From: Exiguobacterium sp. s124
GTDB taxonomy: Bacteria; Bacillota; Bacilli; Exiguobacteriales; Exiguobacteriaceae
Length of the DNA: 64,000 nucleotides
Reading direction: 5' to 3'
NCBI RefSeq assembly: GCF_018617485.1
Contig: NZ_JACSKH010000001.1
Coordinates: 124,001 to 188,000, forward strand
Shown: piece after piece, positions 17,459 through 26,248 of the stretch
Numbering within the stretch: position 1 is the first letter of the stretch
How the letters are laid out: each line of letters starts with the position of its first letter
The notes under the pieces: generated by a model
What the model was told of the DNA's origin: nothing
What the model saw: only the letters and a program-made list of their open reading frames with translations
Database searches by the model: none
Program-made: the position numbers and the translations under genes

Positions 17459-18235
17459 TTACACGCTAAAGAATGTGCTCAAATTTTCTTTCGGTAAGAT
17501 ATTTCCGACGTAGAAGTCACCGAACTCACCATATTTCGCACTCACTTCGTCGAAACGCATCTCATAGACAATTTTCTTGAACTGAAGTGAATCTTCAGCG
17601 AAGAGCGTGACGCCCCATTCCCATGCGTCGAATCCAGTCGACCCACCGATGAACTGTTGAATCTTACCGGCATAGCTACGGCCGATCATGCTATGGCGAT
17701 ACATGAGGTCTTTGCGCTCATCCATCGACAACATGTACCAGTTGTCTCCGTCACGACGAGCCTTGCTCATCGGATAGAAACAAATGTGTGCCGTTTTTGG
17801 AAGTGTCGGATAGAGACGTGAGCGGATATGAGGATTTTGATACGGGTCCCCATCTCCAGATCCGCGATACATACCGAGCTCGATGACCGATACGTATGAA
17901 TACGACGGAATCATATAGTCATATAGTGCCGTTTTGCGGAATGCGCGCTCGACATCTTCAAGTTCGTTGAATGTCGGGCGAAGCACCATCAAGACGAGGT
18001 CTGCCTTTTGACCGAGAATCGAGTAGAAAGCGTGGCTTCCCTCACCGTTCACTTCGACTTCTTCGAGTGAAGCGAGGAACGCAGTGAACTCGTCAATCAT
18101 CTGTTGACGTTTCTCAGCATCGACGAGCTTCAAACGAGCCCAATCGATCGTACGGAAATCATGAAGTGAATACCAACCGTCTAACGTGGCGGCGGCATGT
18201 TGTGTATCTGTTGTAGGTATTGGACGTTCTGACAT
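17459..18235 (-). CDS. chdC: Coproheme decarboxylase (HemQ, chlorite-dismutase family)
   Basis: 258 residues. This enzyme makes heme b from coproheme III in the coproporphyrin-dependent pathway used by Firmicutes and Actinobacteria, with H2O2 as oxidant. The proximal heme ligand is His181 in DLMYRHSMIGR; the catalytic tyrosine is expected at Tyr154 in FYPMSK. GSTGFDAWEWGVTLFAED and the C-terminal FGDFYVGN are family hallmarks. The ATG has AAAGGAG upstream. It is divergent from pta, an arrangement also seen in B. subtilis (ywfI-pta). Confidence 0.93.
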   Translation of the reverse strand: MSERPIPTTDTQHAAATLDGWYSLHDFRTIDWARLKLVDAEKRQQMIDEFTAFLASLEEVEVNGEGSHAFYSILGQKADLVLMVLRPTFNELEDVERAFRKTALYDYMIPSYSYVSVIELGMYRGSGDGDPYQNPHIRSRLYPTLPKTAHICFYPMSKARRDGDNWYMLSMDERKDLMYRHSMIGRSYAGKIQQFIGGSTGFDAWEWGVTLFAEDSLQFKKIVYEMRFDEVSAKYGEFGDFYVGNILPKENLSTFFSV

Positions 18236-18464
18236 AAAAAAACTCCTTTCGGGACTTGGCTTCGCCGTCTATTTTACCATACACGCTTCACTGACTGGCA
18301 AATTTGAGACACTGTGAGGGTTATCACGATTCACGAGGGGTAAAGAACAGAAGGTACCGGGATGAAAACGGCTACAAAAATGGCTGTATCAGTCGATTTG
18401 TTAAAACTGTTCTATTCATATAATGATTGATTCTAAGCGATTTATGGCGAAATGGGCAGAATAG
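18236..18464. other. Intergenic region between chdC and pta
   Basis: About 230 bp upstream of the pta promoter. It must hold the chdC promoter; beyond a TATAAT-like hexamer near 18419 I see no clear dyad, RNA fold or small gene. Confidence 0.4.
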
Positions 18465-18493
18465 TTTATTTTAAAAAGGGTACTGTGTATAAT
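18465..18493 (+). promoter_or_regulatory. Candidate pta promoter
   Basis: TTTATT (18465-18470), 17-bp spacer, perfect TATAAT (18488-18493), 80 bp before the pta start. Confidence 0.5.
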
Positions 18494-18573
18494 TGAAATC
18501 GCGTAAAGACACAAGTCAACGGCAAGACCATTCGTCGTCATGCTGTAAATTGAGAAAAAGGGGTTCATTCGTT

Positions 18574-19563
18574 ATGAAATTATTTGAAACGTTGAAGCAA
18601 AAAGTCAGCCCGGTTCGTCCGACCATCGTCTTCCCAGAAGGCGTCGATGAGCGTGTTCTTGGAGCCGCTGTTCGTTTGAAAGCGGACGGTATGGTTGAGC
18701 CGATCGTCGTCGGTGCAAAAACAGACATCGAAGCGGTTGCTGCGAAGCACGGTTTCGACATCTCAGGTTTGACACAATACGACCCAGCGACATACGAAGA
18801 CATCGATGTCCTCGTCGAATCATTCGTTGAGCGTCGCAAAGGAAAAGCGACGGCTGAACAAGCTCGTGAGCTCCTCACATCGGATGTGAACTACTTCGGA
18901 ACGATGCTCGTTCATACAGGAAAAGCAGAAGGTCTTGTCTCAGGCGCGATGCACGCGACGGCTGATACGGTACGTCCGGCACTTCAAATCATCAAAATGC
19001 AACCAGGCATTAAAAAGACGTCAGGTGTGTTCATCATGGTACGTGACGATGAGCAGTACGTCTTCTCAGACTGTGCAATCAACATCGCACCAGACGCAGC
19101 GGATTTAGCAGAGAACGCGTTCTTGTCGGCAGCGACAGCGAAGACGTTCGGCATCGACCCACAAGTCGCGCTTCTTAGCTTCTCAACGAAAGGTTCTGCG
19201 AAGTCACCTGAAACAGAGAAAGTCGTGGAAGCGACACGCCTTGCGAAAGAAAAATCACCGAACCTTCCAATCGACGGAGAACTTCAATTTGATGCGGCAT
19301 TCGTCCCTAGCGTAGCGGCGAAGAAAGCACCAGGTTCTGATGTGGCTGGTAATGCGAACGTATTCGTCTTCCCAAGTCTTGAAGCAGGAAACATTGGTTA
19401 CAAAATGGTTCAACGTTTCGGTGGATTCGAAGCGATCGGTCCGATCCTTCAAGGTCTCAACAAACCAGTAAACGACTTATCACGTGGCTGTAACGAAGAG
19501 GACGTCTACAAATTGACACTCATCACAGCAGCACAAGCGATCGACGAGCGCAACGAAGCGTAA
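18574..19563 (+). CDS. pta: Phosphate acetyltransferase
   Basis: 329 residues. Interconverts acetyl-CoA and acetyl phosphate in overflow acetate metabolism, partner of acetate kinase. This is the short single-domain type normal in Firmicutes. VFPEGVDERVLGAA near the start, GLVSGAMHATADTVRPALQ (about 113-131) and LLSFSTKGSAKSP (about 206-218) are family motifs. ATG 18574 is chosen over the longer open frame because AAAAAGGGG lies 10 nt upstream and homologues begin here. Confidence 0.96.
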   Translation: MKLFETLKQKVSPVRPTIVFPEGVDERVLGAAVRLKADGMVEPIVVGAKTDIEAVAAKHGFDISGLTQYDPATYEDIDVLVESFVERRKGKATAEQARELLTSDVNYFGTMLVHTGKAEGLVSGAMHATADTVRPALQIIKMQPGIKKTSGVFIMVRDDEQYVFSDCAINIAPDAADLAENAFLSAATAKTFGIDPQVALLSFSTKGSAKSPETEKVVEATRLAKEKSPNLPIDGELQFDAAFVPSVAAKKAPGSDVAGNANVFVFPSLEAGNIGYKMVQRFGGFEAIGPILQGLNKPVNDLSRGCNEEDVYKLTLITAAQAIDERNEA

Positions 19564-19569
19564 GTTTTT

Positions 19570-19601
19570 GGCATCCTTCTTCTTAGAAGGGTGCTTTTTT
19601 T
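19570..19601 (+). terminator. Terminator of pta
   Basis: GCATCCTTCT and AGAAGGGTGC stem followed by a T-run. Confidence 0.85.
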
Positions 19602-19609
19602 GTGTTTTT

Positions 19610-19637
19610 TTGAATAGTAGCTGAGGTAAACTATAAG
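19610..19637 (+). promoter_or_regulatory. Candidate promoter of the rhodanese gene
   Basis: TTGAAT (19610-19615), 16 bp, TATAAG (19632-19637), located between the pta terminator and the rhodanese ribosome binding site. Confidence 0.45.
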
Positions 19638-19667
19638 AGGAATCCATTATTGAAAGGGGAGCTATGT

Positions 19668-19967
19668 ATGCAAAGCATTCATGCGACGGAATTACGAGGA
19701 AAGTTAGAGAACGGGGAGTCTCTCCATATCATCGATGTGCGCGAACAAGATGAATATGATGCAGGGCATATCCCGAACGTACCGCTCTATCCACTATCTG
19801 AATTCCCACATGTGACAGAAAAATTGGCGCAAGATAACGTCTATCACGTCATTTGTCGTTCAGGTGGACGGAGTCAAACAGCATGTGATTACCTAGAGTC
19901 ACAAGGTTATAAAGTGATTAATGTCGACGGCGGCATGCTCGCTTGGGACGGCGACATCGAAGCGTGA
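19668..19967 (+). CDS. Single-domain rhodanese
   Basis: 99 residues from ATG 19668 (GAAAGGGGA about 8 nt upstream). Rhodanese fold with HIIDVREQDEYDAGHIPNV (about 23-41) and the active-site loop ICRSGGRSQ, whose cysteine carries the persulfide (about residue 66). Cytosolic sulfur carrier or sulfurtransferase; partner unknown. The stop overlaps the start of the small membrane protein gene (TGATG). Confidence 0.88.
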   Translation: MQSIHATELRGKLENGESLHIIDVREQDEYDAGHIPNVPLYPLSEFPHVTEKLAQDNVYHVICRSGGRSQTACDYLESQGYKVINVDGGMLAWDGDIEA

Positions 19968-20131
19968 TGTTAGAAAATCCTTGGGTCGTCGTACCTCTTC
20001 TCATCGCACTTTATTTTACGGTCTATGCGGTGATGAAGCGATTTGACTGGGAGAAATGGCGACTCGTCTGGGCAGTATGGGTGATGCTCATCATCATCTT
20101 GTTGACGATTGAACTCGTGACAAGTCTATAA
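19967..20131 (+). CDS. Small two-helix membrane protein (54 residues)
   Basis: Starts at ATG 19967, overlapping the rhodanese stop, and encodes two hydrophobic segments (about 5-23 and 34-52) around a charged turn (KRFDWEKWR). No family recognised. The tight coupling suggests a role connected with the rhodanese or simple co-expression; a GTG at 19964 is an alternative start. Confidence 0.6.
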   Translation: MLENPWVVVPLLIALYFTVYAVMKRFDWEKWRLVWAVWVMLIIILLTIELVTSL

Positions 20132-20172
20132 AAAATGCGGAACCTCTATTAAAAAGAGGTTCCGCATTTTTT
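20129..20172. terminator. Bidirectional terminator
   Basis: AAAATGCGGAACCTCT and AGAGGTTCCGCATTTT form a long perfect stem with A-run and T-run, serving the rhodanese unit and convergent folE2. Confidence 0.9.
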
Positions 20173-21082
20173 ATGCGTCTTGGCGCTTATCAAATGTGAT
20201 TGATGCGATCGCGTCATGTTGGTGAATCGACTCTTCGTTACGGCATTCGACGAAGAAGTTCACGACTTGTTTCATCTCGTACAAGTCAGCCGCAATCAAG
20301 CGGACCATGTCCTCGACGAAACGTGGGTTTTCGTATGCGATTTCAGTCGCACGTTTTTCATCCGGACGTTTGAGGACCGGGTGAAGTGGTGCCGAGGCGT
20401 TCGACTCTGCCGCATCGAGAAGGGCTGCACGCCAGTCGAATCCGTCCATCGACGTCTCATCAAGACCGGCTTCGATCGTGATGTAACCACGTTGGTTATG
20501 AGCGCTATACTCACTGATTTCTTTTGAACATGGGCAAAGCGTCGTGACGTTGATAACGAGACCGACCGTCACGTTTGCGACGCCCGTTTCAAGGTTGTAC
20601 GTCACACGGTGCATGACGTCCGCGTTCATCAAACCGCTAAGTCCAGTTGCTGGTGCTTTGCGCGTAAAGAACCATGGGTAACGGATTGTCAATTGGCCTT
20701 CCGTCTGTTCCATACGCTCCGCAAGCTCCTGTGCGAACTCGATCAACGAACGGTTCGATACCGTCCATCCTTGTTGATGGTACGCGTCGAGCTGTTCCGT
20801 CAAGCGGGACATGTTGATCCCTTTACGGTCTTGAACGAGCGATGTCGTCAATTCGAATGTAGCGACCGTCGACTGGACCCCGTCCGGCGTCTCGACGTTC
20901 ACAGGGTGCTTCACGTTTGAGATGCCGACACTGTCGAGGGCGAATAAGAAGTTTTTCGGTGTATTTTGTAAATCGACCATCTGTTCTTTCTCGGTCGGCT
21001 TTGTTCCTTTAATCGGTGGGACCGACCCGAACAATTTATGTCGTTCTGCTTTTGTAGGTAAAGCGACATGGCTTGTAGACAT
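20171..21082 (-). CDS. folE2: GTP cyclohydrolase IB (FolE2)
   Basis: 303 residues. Makes 7,8-dihydroneopterin triphosphate from GTP, the first step of folate synthesis. This is the type IB enzyme, unrelated in sequence to FolE and not strictly zinc-dependent. TTLCPCSKEISEYSAHNQRG (about 190-209) contains the conserved metal-site cysteine. Family members are often induced by Zur under zinc starvation; I could not see a clear Zur palindrome upstream. AAAGGAGAATC precedes the ATG. Confidence 0.93.
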   Translation of the reverse strand: MSTSHVALPTKAERHKLFGSVPPIKGTKPTEKEQMVDLQNTPKNFLFALDSVGISNVKHPVNVETPDGVQSTVATFELTTSLVQDRKGINMSRLTEQLDAYHQQGWTVSNRSLIEFAQELAERMEQTEGQLTIRYPWFFTRKAPATGLSGLMNADVMHRVTYNLETGVANVTVGLVINVTTLCPCSKEISEYSAHNQRGYITIEAGLDETSMDGFDWRAALLDAAESNASAPLHPVLKRPDEKRATEIAYENPRFVEDMVRLIAADLYEMKQVVNFFVECRNEESIHQHDAIASITFDKRQDA

Positions 21083-21335
21083 AATCGGATTCTCCTTTTT
21101 TAGAGCGGTTCAAAGGACCACTCGTTCTTGTTAGGATTTTATCACGAAATGATGGCTGAACGGGTATGATTTTGCTCTCATAACATGTTTTCAATATGCA
21201 ATCGGAAAAAATCCTTCAGATATTGAAGAAAGAGGATTGATTTACGTTATGAACGGGAATAAAATGGTCCTGTGAACTTAAAAAATAGATCACTATTAAA
21301 TATGAAGGAATTGAAAGAAAAAAGGAGATGTTTTT

Positions 21336-22166
21336 ATGGATTGGCAGTTAGTCCTGCAGTATGCCTGGATCGTCGTCGTACTCGTCGGTTTGGAAGGTTT
21401 GTTATCTGCAGACAACGCGCTCGTCTTGGCCGTCATGGTCAAACACTTGCCGCGTACAGAGCAGAAGAAGGCATTGTTCTACGGACTCTTAGGGGCGTTC
21501 GTCTTCCGGTTTATCGCATTGTTCTTAATCTCATTCTTGATCAACGTATGGCAAGTACAGGCACTCGGTGCACTTTACTTAATCGGGATGAGTGCGCGAC
21601 ACCTGTATATGACCTATAAGGCGAGAAAGGTGGAGCCGCAACAGGAGTTGGCGGCCGAAGCGAAAGAAGAGACGGCTGTCACAGAAAAGCCGGTATCGAA
21701 GAAAGAGTTTTGGCTCACTGTCGCGAAAGTCGAGTTTGCGGATATCGCCTTTGCGGTCGATTCGATTTTGGCAGCGGTCGCGCTTGCGGTCAGCTTGCCG
21801 CCACTCGGTCTCGGTGAGATTGGTGGGATTGACTCAGGTCAGTTCTTCGTCGTCTTGACAGGTGGTCTCATCGGGGTCGTCTTGATGCGATTTGCGGCAC
21901 GTATTTTCGTCAAGTTGCTTCATCAACGTCCGACACTTGAAACGGCTGCTTTCATCATCGTCGGCTGGGTCGGGGTCAAGTTGACAGTTCTCGTACTCGA
22001 ACATCCGGGATTCAAAGAATTGATTGCCGGTACACCGTTCGAATTCATGGGACTCCCAGATGGATTTGTTCACTCGACGGCTTGGACGATCTTCTTCTGG
22101 TCGGTCATGGTTGGGATTGCGACATGGGGCTGGTTCTCATCGAAGCCGACAGCGGTCAAACACTGA
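21336..22166 (+). CDS. TerC-family membrane transporter (YkoY/YceF-like)
   Basis: 276 residues, about seven to eight helices. VGLEGLLSADNALVLAVMVKHLP (about 17-39) and EFADIAFAVDSILAAVAL (about 129-146) carry the paired conserved acidic residues of TerC proteins. B. subtilis homologues supply or export Mn2+ for secreted metalloproteins. A charged cytoplasmic loop lies near 88-125. AAAGGAGATG precedes the ATG. I looked for a yybP-ykoY manganese riboswitch in the 250-bp upstream region and did not see one. Confidence 0.85.
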   Translation: MDWQLVLQYAWIVVVLVGLEGLLSADNALVLAVMVKHLPRTEQKKALFYGLLGAFVFRFIALFLISFLINVWQVQALGALYLIGMSARHLYMTYKARKVEPQQELAAEAKEETAVTEKPVSKKEFWLTVAKVEFADIAFAVDSILAAVALAVSLPPLGLGEIGGIDSGQFFVVLTGGLIGVVLMRFAARIFVKLLHQRPTLETAAFIIVGWVGVKLTVLVLEHPGFKELIAGTPFEFMGLPDGFVHSTAWTIFFWSVMVGIATWGWFSSKPTAVKH

Positions 22167-22185
22167 TTTTAGATAGATCGTATAT

Positions 22186-22224
22186 AAATCCCCTCCGAAC
22201 CTCAGATGTTCGGAGGGGATTTTT
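22186..22224. terminator. Bidirectional terminator
   Basis: AAATCCCCTCCGAAC and GTTCGGAGGGGATTT form a 15-bp perfect stem followed by TTTTT; it overlaps the end of the convergent GNAT gene. Confidence 0.9.
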
Positions 22225-22684
22225 GTAGGCGTTTCATCGAGAGAAAGGGATACACCCCGCCATTCGTCTCCTGCATGAACGTTTCCTGTGGAATAAAACC
22301 GAGCGACTCGTATAATCGAATGGCCCGTTTGTTGAACGTGGCGACGGCCAATTGAATCGTACAAGGTTTATATGTCACCTCTATCCAATCTAGAATCGAT
22401 GTGAGAAATCGGTTGCCATTCCGGTTTCCTGTCAGATCAGGGCGCATCCCTAGACCGATGGAAATGGTGTCCGTTGATTCGAACTGCAATGTGACGAAGC
22501 CGATCAGTTCATCGTCATCAAGGATGGCGAACGTCGTCTCTCCCCGTTCATCCGCATCTAAAAATAAGGCGAGGTCTTCCTCGTCGGCGTCCATATTGTA
22601 AAATGCATAGTCGCCTTCATAGCGCCATTCGAAGGCAATCAGTTCGGCTTGCTCTTGTGTGAGTGGATGAAACGTATGGCTCAT
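22202..22684 (-). CDS. GNAT family N-acetyltransferase
   Basis: 160 residues with the GNAT core: SIGLGMRPDLTGNRNGNRFL (about 96-115) is the acetyl-CoA-binding motif and NKRAIRLYESLGF (about 128-140) the usual C-terminal motif. Substrate not deducible. The stop codon lies inside the shared terminator. Divergent from a VOC protein. Confidence 0.82.
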   Translation of the reverse strand: MSHTFHPLTQEQAELIAFEWRYEGDYAFYNMDADEEDLALFLDADERGETTFAILDDDELIGFVTLQFESTDTISIGLGMRPDLTGNRNGNRFLTSILDWIEVTYKPCTIQLAVATFNKRAIRLYESLGFIPQETFMQETNGGVYPFLSMKRLQKSPPNI

Positions 22685-22759
22685 AAAAATTCCTCGTCTC
22701 TGATCGAAGTGGTCGTGCTACACTCAAATCGTATCATGAAAATAAGGGGAGGGAACGTG

Positions 22760-23140
22760 ATGGCAGTCAAGTTGGACATGGTCGGGATCGTCGTGACGGA
22801 TATGAAGCGGTCGCTCGACTTTTATCGTGCGCTCGGGTTTGAGATTCCGGAAGCGATGAATGGGGAAGCGCATGTGGAAATCGATGAGGGGGGCGTTCGT
22901 CTCGCGTTTGATACGGTGGAAGTTGCCGAATCGGTATACGGGGAATGGAAACAGGCAGACGGGCATCGGATTGAGCTCGCCTTCTTATGTGAGAGCCGTG
23001 AGTCGCTTGATCGATTATATGACACGGTTCTCGAAAAAGGATATGCGTCACACAAAGCCCCATGGGATGCGTTCTGGGGTCAACGTTACGCCATCCTGTA
23101 CGATGCCGATGGGAATTTAATCAGTTTATTTGCTTCATAA
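22760..23140 (+). CDS. VOC superfamily protein (glyoxalase/bleomycin-resistance fold)
   Basis: 126 residues in two beta-alpha-beta-beta-beta modules: VGIVVTDMKRSLDFYRALGFEI at the N-terminus and GQRYAILYDADGNLISLFA at the C-terminus. Members bind metals and small electrophiles or antibiotics. ATG 22760 is chosen since AGGGGAGGGAACG lies just upstream. Substrate unknown. Confidence 0.82.
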   Translation: MAVKLDMVGIVVTDMKRSLDFYRALGFEIPEAMNGEAHVEIDEGGVRLAFDTVEVAESVYGEWKQADGHRIELAFLCESRESLDRLYDTVLEKGYASHKAPWDAFWGQRYAILYDADGNLISLFAS

Positions 23141-23141
23141 A

Positions 23142-23173
23142 AATAATCCCGGGCCATGTGGCTCGGGATTATT
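23142..23173. terminator. Bidirectional terminator
   Basis: AATAATCCCG and CGGGATTATT arms flank GGCCATGTGGCT; it serves the VOC gene and the convergent hxlR-like gene. Confidence 0.75.
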
Positions 23174-23483
23174 GATTGTCGTGGCACTCTCCCCATGAAC
23201 AAAGGGCATTCATGGCGGGTTGCAGTCCGAGGGCGTCTTCGGTCAATGAATATTCGACGTGCAGGTGCTTCTCGGTCGAGTAGTCGACACGGCGAACCAT
23301 GCCGAGCTGCTCGAGCTCGCGCAATTGGTCGGTCAACACTTTTCGGCTGACGTCCGGAATCGCTCGTTGAATATCAGAAAAACGAAGCGGTCCATCTTGA
23401 AGCGTGCAGTACACTTGGGGGCGCCATTTGCCGCCGATAATCTCAAGTGCGCGGTTGACAGGGAACGATGTGGTCATGTTCAA
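23169..23483 (-). CDS. HxlR-family transcriptional regulator
   Basis: 104 residues, a winged-helix regulator of the HxlR/DUF24 type: GGKWRPQVYCTLQDGPLRFSD (about 17-37), ISRKVLTDQLRELEQLG-like recognition segment (about 45-61) and VEYSLTEDALGLQPAM. It lacks the N-terminal cysteine used by redox-sensing members such as YodB; Cys26 is the first available. It is divergent from a VOC protein and a zinc-type alcohol dehydrogenase, the usual arrangement for an electrophile- or quinone-responsive regulator controlling detoxification genes. Confidence 0.87.
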   Translation of the reverse strand: MNMTTSFPVNRALEIIGGKWRPQVYCTLQDGPLRFSDIQRAIPDVSRKVLTDQLRELEQLGMVRRVDYSTEKHLHVEYSLTEDALGLQPAMNALCSWGECHDNQ

Positions 23484-23595
23484 GGAGCCTCACTTTCGGG
23501 TAGTTACTTCAATGTGCGTACTTTTTTTCTTGCTTCAATGACAGTATCTTATCGTTATCCGCTAAATTGAGCAAACAAAAAGGAGTAGATGAAAC

Positions 23596-24087
23596 ATGAC
23601 GTATCCAAGAACATTTTCACACATCGGTCTTTCTGTGCCGAACGTAACCGAGGCTGTTAAATTTTATGAGGACGTGATGGGGTGGTATACGATCATGACA
23701 CCGTCAGACGTCGTCGAAGATGATTCGCCAATCGGCGTGATGTGTACCGACGTCTTCGGACCGGGATGGGGTAAATTCCGAATCGCCCATATGTCAACGG
23801 GAGATGGAATCGGGATCGAGTTGTTCGAATTCCCGAACAACGAGACACCAGAAGACAACTTCGAGTTTTGGAAGACAGGGATCTTCCACTATTGTGTACA
23901 AGACCCTGACATCGAAGGGCTCGTCGAGAAGATTGTCGCTCACGGCGGGAAACAACGGATGCCGATTCGCGAATACTACCCAGGCGAGAAACCATATCGC
24001 ATGGTGTACTGCGAAGACCCATTCGGTAACCTCGTCGAAATTTACTCACACTCATACGAACTGACGTATTCGGAAGGAGCTTACTAA
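23596..24087 (+). CDS. VOC-family dioxygenase-like protein
   Basis: 163 residues of the glyoxalase/extradiol dioxygenase fold. Metal ligands would come from His8 in FSHIGLSVP, a mid-protein His in FHYCVQDPD (about 98) and Glu in GNLVEIYSH (about 145). Likely detoxifies or modifies an aromatic or carbonyl compound. AAAAGGAG precedes the ATG. It lies 2 nt before the oxidoreductase and is presumably under the divergent HxlR regulator. Confidence 0.8.
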   Translation: MTYPRTFSHIGLSVPNVTEAVKFYEDVMGWYTIMTPSDVVEDDSPIGVMCTDVFGPGWGKFRIAHMSTGDGIGIELFEFPNNETPEDNFEFWKTGIFHYCVQDPDIEGLVEKIVAHGGKQRMPIREYYPGEKPYRMVYCEDPFGNLVEIYSHSYELTYSEGAY

Positions 24088-24089
24088 AC

Positions 24090-25070
24090 ATGAAAGCATG
24101 GCTACTCGACCAACCCGGTCTAGATCATCTGCATATTGGAGAAATCGAGCGTCCGACACCTGGAGCCGGAGAACTGTTGATTCGTGTCGAAGCGGTCGCC
24201 TTGAACCCGGTCGACTATAAAGTCGGATCAAACGGAAATCCGAATTGGTCATATCCACACATTCTCGGAGTCGACCTCGTCGGAGAAGTCGTCGAGGTCG
24301 GTTCGAGTATCGCCAACATCATTACGGGGTCACGTGTAGCCGTGCATACGAATCTTTCGAAATATGGAGGATTCGCTGAGTATACGGTCGTCGATGCCCG
24401 GGCGTGTGCAGTCGTCCCACAAGGTGTAAGTGACGAGGCAGCGGCCTCGATCCTGTGCGCGGGAATGACAGCGTATGAAGCGGTCATGCAGAAGTTGAAC
24501 ACGCGGGATAAAGAAACGATTCTTGTGCACGCCGGTGCGGGCGGTGTCGGCGGTTTTGCGATTCAACTCGCGAAGCGCCTCGGTCTGAAGGTGTTCACGA
24601 CGGCATCTCCTGAAAACTTTGAGTGGGTAGAGTCACTCGGGGCGGACGTAGTCATCGACTATAACGTCGAGGACGTGACGGCACGAATCATGGAAGAGAC
24701 GGATGGTCGCGGTGCCGACTTGATTTTGAACACGGTCGGTCGTGACGTCGCGACGGCTGACCTCGATCGTCTCGCGTTCAGCGGACACCTCGCCTATATC
24801 GCCGGTCCACCAGATATGACGAACATGAAAGGCTTCACTCTTTCGCCTTCGATTCACGAGGTGGCGCTCGGGGCGGCGCATGCGAGCGAGGACGAACATG
24901 CGATTCGCAACTTGGCGTATATGGCCGAAGAGTTGATGAATTTGCTCGATGCTGGTGAACTGAACGACCTCGTGACAGAAGTGTTGTCGTTCGACCAATT
25001 GAAAGAAGGTCTCGAAAAACTACAAACGCGAAAAGTGCGCGGTAAACTCATCGTCCGCATTCGCGACTGA
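24090..25070 (+). CDS. Zinc-type alcohol dehydrogenase-like / quinone oxidoreductase
   Basis: 326-residue medium-chain dehydrogenase/reductase. GroES-like N-terminal domain (VALNPVDYKVG, HILGVDLVGEV) and Rossmann domain with HAGAGGVGGFAIQLAKRLG (about 150-168), typical of NADPH quinone or enone reductases without structural zinc. Two nucleotides separate it from the VOC gene, so the pair forms an operon for carbonyl or quinone detoxification. Confidence 0.86.
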   Translation: MKAWLLDQPGLDHLHIGEIERPTPGAGELLIRVEAVALNPVDYKVGSNGNPNWSYPHILGVDLVGEVVEVGSSIANIITGSRVAVHTNLSKYGGFAEYTVVDARACAVVPQGVSDEAAASILCAGMTAYEAVMQKLNTRDKETILVHAGAGGVGGFAIQLAKRLGLKVFTTASPENFEWVESLGADVVIDYNVEDVTARIMEETDGRGADLILNTVGRDVATADLDRLAFSGHLAYIAGPPDMTNMKGFTLSPSIHEVALGAAHASEDEHAIRNLAYMAEELMNLLDAGELNDLVTEVLSFDQLKEGLEKLQTRKVRGKLIVRIRD

Positions 25071-25078
25071 AAAGACGG

Positions 25079-25108
25079 CTCCCTGTTATACTGACAGGGA
25101 GTTTATTT
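25079..25108 (+). terminator. Terminator after the oxidoreductase gene
   Basis: CTCCCTGT and ACAGGGAG stem with a 7-nt loop followed by TTTATTT. Confidence 0.7.
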
Positions 25109-25125
25109 GTTGAGGAGGGTAAAGG

Positions 25126-26190
25126 ATGGAACGATTGGCAGACACATATCGTCAGACAGATGTTCAGTTGAGCGGTCACGGGAAACGAGAAGTCGGGGTG
25201 TTGAAACGCGCGTTTGAACAGGTGCGTGAAGATGAGCCGAGTGACCAGTATGGACAGGGGAAAACGATTCGCCAGTTCGAAGAGAAGATGGCGCACATTC
25301 TCGGGAAAGAATCGGCGGTATTCTTCCCGAGCGGAACGATGGCACAACAGATTGCCTTACGCATTTGGTGTGATGAAACAGGGAAGAAGACGGTCGCATA
25401 TCATCCGCTCTGTCATCTCGAGATTCACGAACAGGATGGCTTGAAAGAGTTACATCACATCGAACCGATCTTGGTCGGGGACGAAAATCGATTGATGACA
25501 CTCGAAGAGATTCAAGCGTTGCCAGACATCGCGTGTCTGTTGCTTGAACTGCCACAACGCGAAATCGGTGGAGAGCTGCCGACGTTCGAAGAGCTCGAAG
25601 CGATTAGCGAGCATTGTCGCGACAAAGGGATTTATCTACATCTAGACGGGGCACGACTGTTCGAATCATTACCGTATTACGAGAAGGAAGCATCTGAGAT
25701 TTGTGCGCTCTTCGATAGCGTGTACGTCTCATTCTATAAAGGAATCGGTGGTATTGCCGGGGCCATCCTTGCTGGACCGAAGGCATTTTGCGACACGTCG
25801 AAAGTATGGAAGCGTCGCTATGGCGGTGACTTGATCAGCTTATATCCATACATCCTTTCTTCGGATTATTATTATGAGTTGCGGAAAGACAAGATGGCCG
25901 AGTATCGAGACGAGGCCGTCCGATTGGCAGCGCGCTTCAATGAACTCGATGGCGTGTGGACGACACCACACATCCCGGTCACAAATATGTTCCATCTTCA
26001 CTTCCATGGGGCAAAGGAGGAAGTAGGTGAGCGGATTGCAGGAATCCAAGAAAAAACGGGGATTGGCATCACCGGTTATCTCGTTGAAAAAGAAGGGTAC
26101 TGTTCGACAGAAATCAGTATTGGTGATGTCTATCTTGAGATTAATTCCAATCAACTTGATGATGTATTTAGACAATTCCATGCTGAATGA
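25126..26190 (+). CDS. Threonine-aldolase-like PLP beta-eliminating lyase
   Basis: 354 residues of the beta_elim_lyase family (L-threonine/allo-threonine aldolase type), fold-type I PLP enzyme. FFPSGTMAQQIALR (about 66-79) binds the PLP phosphate, IYLHLDGARLFE (about 172-183) gives the conserved Asp, and SFYKGIGGIAGA (about 203-214) the Schiff-base lysine. Probably cleaves threonine or a related beta-hydroxy amino acid to glycine and aldehyde; substrate not proven. GAGGAGGGTAAAGG precedes the ATG. Confidence 0.82.
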   Translation: MERLADTYRQTDVQLSGHGKREVGVLKRAFEQVREDEPSDQYGQGKTIRQFEEKMAHILGKESAVFFPSGTMAQQIALRIWCDETGKKTVAYHPLCHLEIHEQDGLKELHHIEPILVGDENRLMTLEEIQALPDIACLLLELPQREIGGELPTFEELEAISEHCRDKGIYLHLDGARLFESLPYYEKEASEICALFDSVYVSFYKGIGGIAGAILAGPKAFCDTSKVWKRRYGGDLISLYPYILSSDYYYELRKDKMAEYRDEAVRLAARFNELDGVWTTPHIPVTNMFHLHFHGAKEEVGERIAGIQEKTGIGITGYLVEKEGYCSTEISIGDVYLEINSNQLDDVFRQFHAE

Positions 26191-26194
26191 GCGT

Positions 26195-26231
26195 AAAGCC
26201 TTGAAGAGCGTTGATCTTCAAGGCTTTTTTA
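26195..26231 (+). terminator. Terminator after the lyase gene
   Basis: AAAGCCTTGAAGA and TCTTCAAGGCTTT form a perfect 13-bp stem followed by a T-run. Confidence 0.88.
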
Positions 26232-26248
26232 TATTGAGATAAATCTCG

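Noticed and set aside
21083-21180. Zur box upstream of folE2
   Set aside because: No AAATCGTAAT-N-ATTACGATTT-like palindrome could be found.
21183-21335. Manganese (yybP-ykoY) riboswitch ahead of the TerC-like gene
   Set aside because: Looked for the conserved loops and found no matching motif or terminator in the leader.
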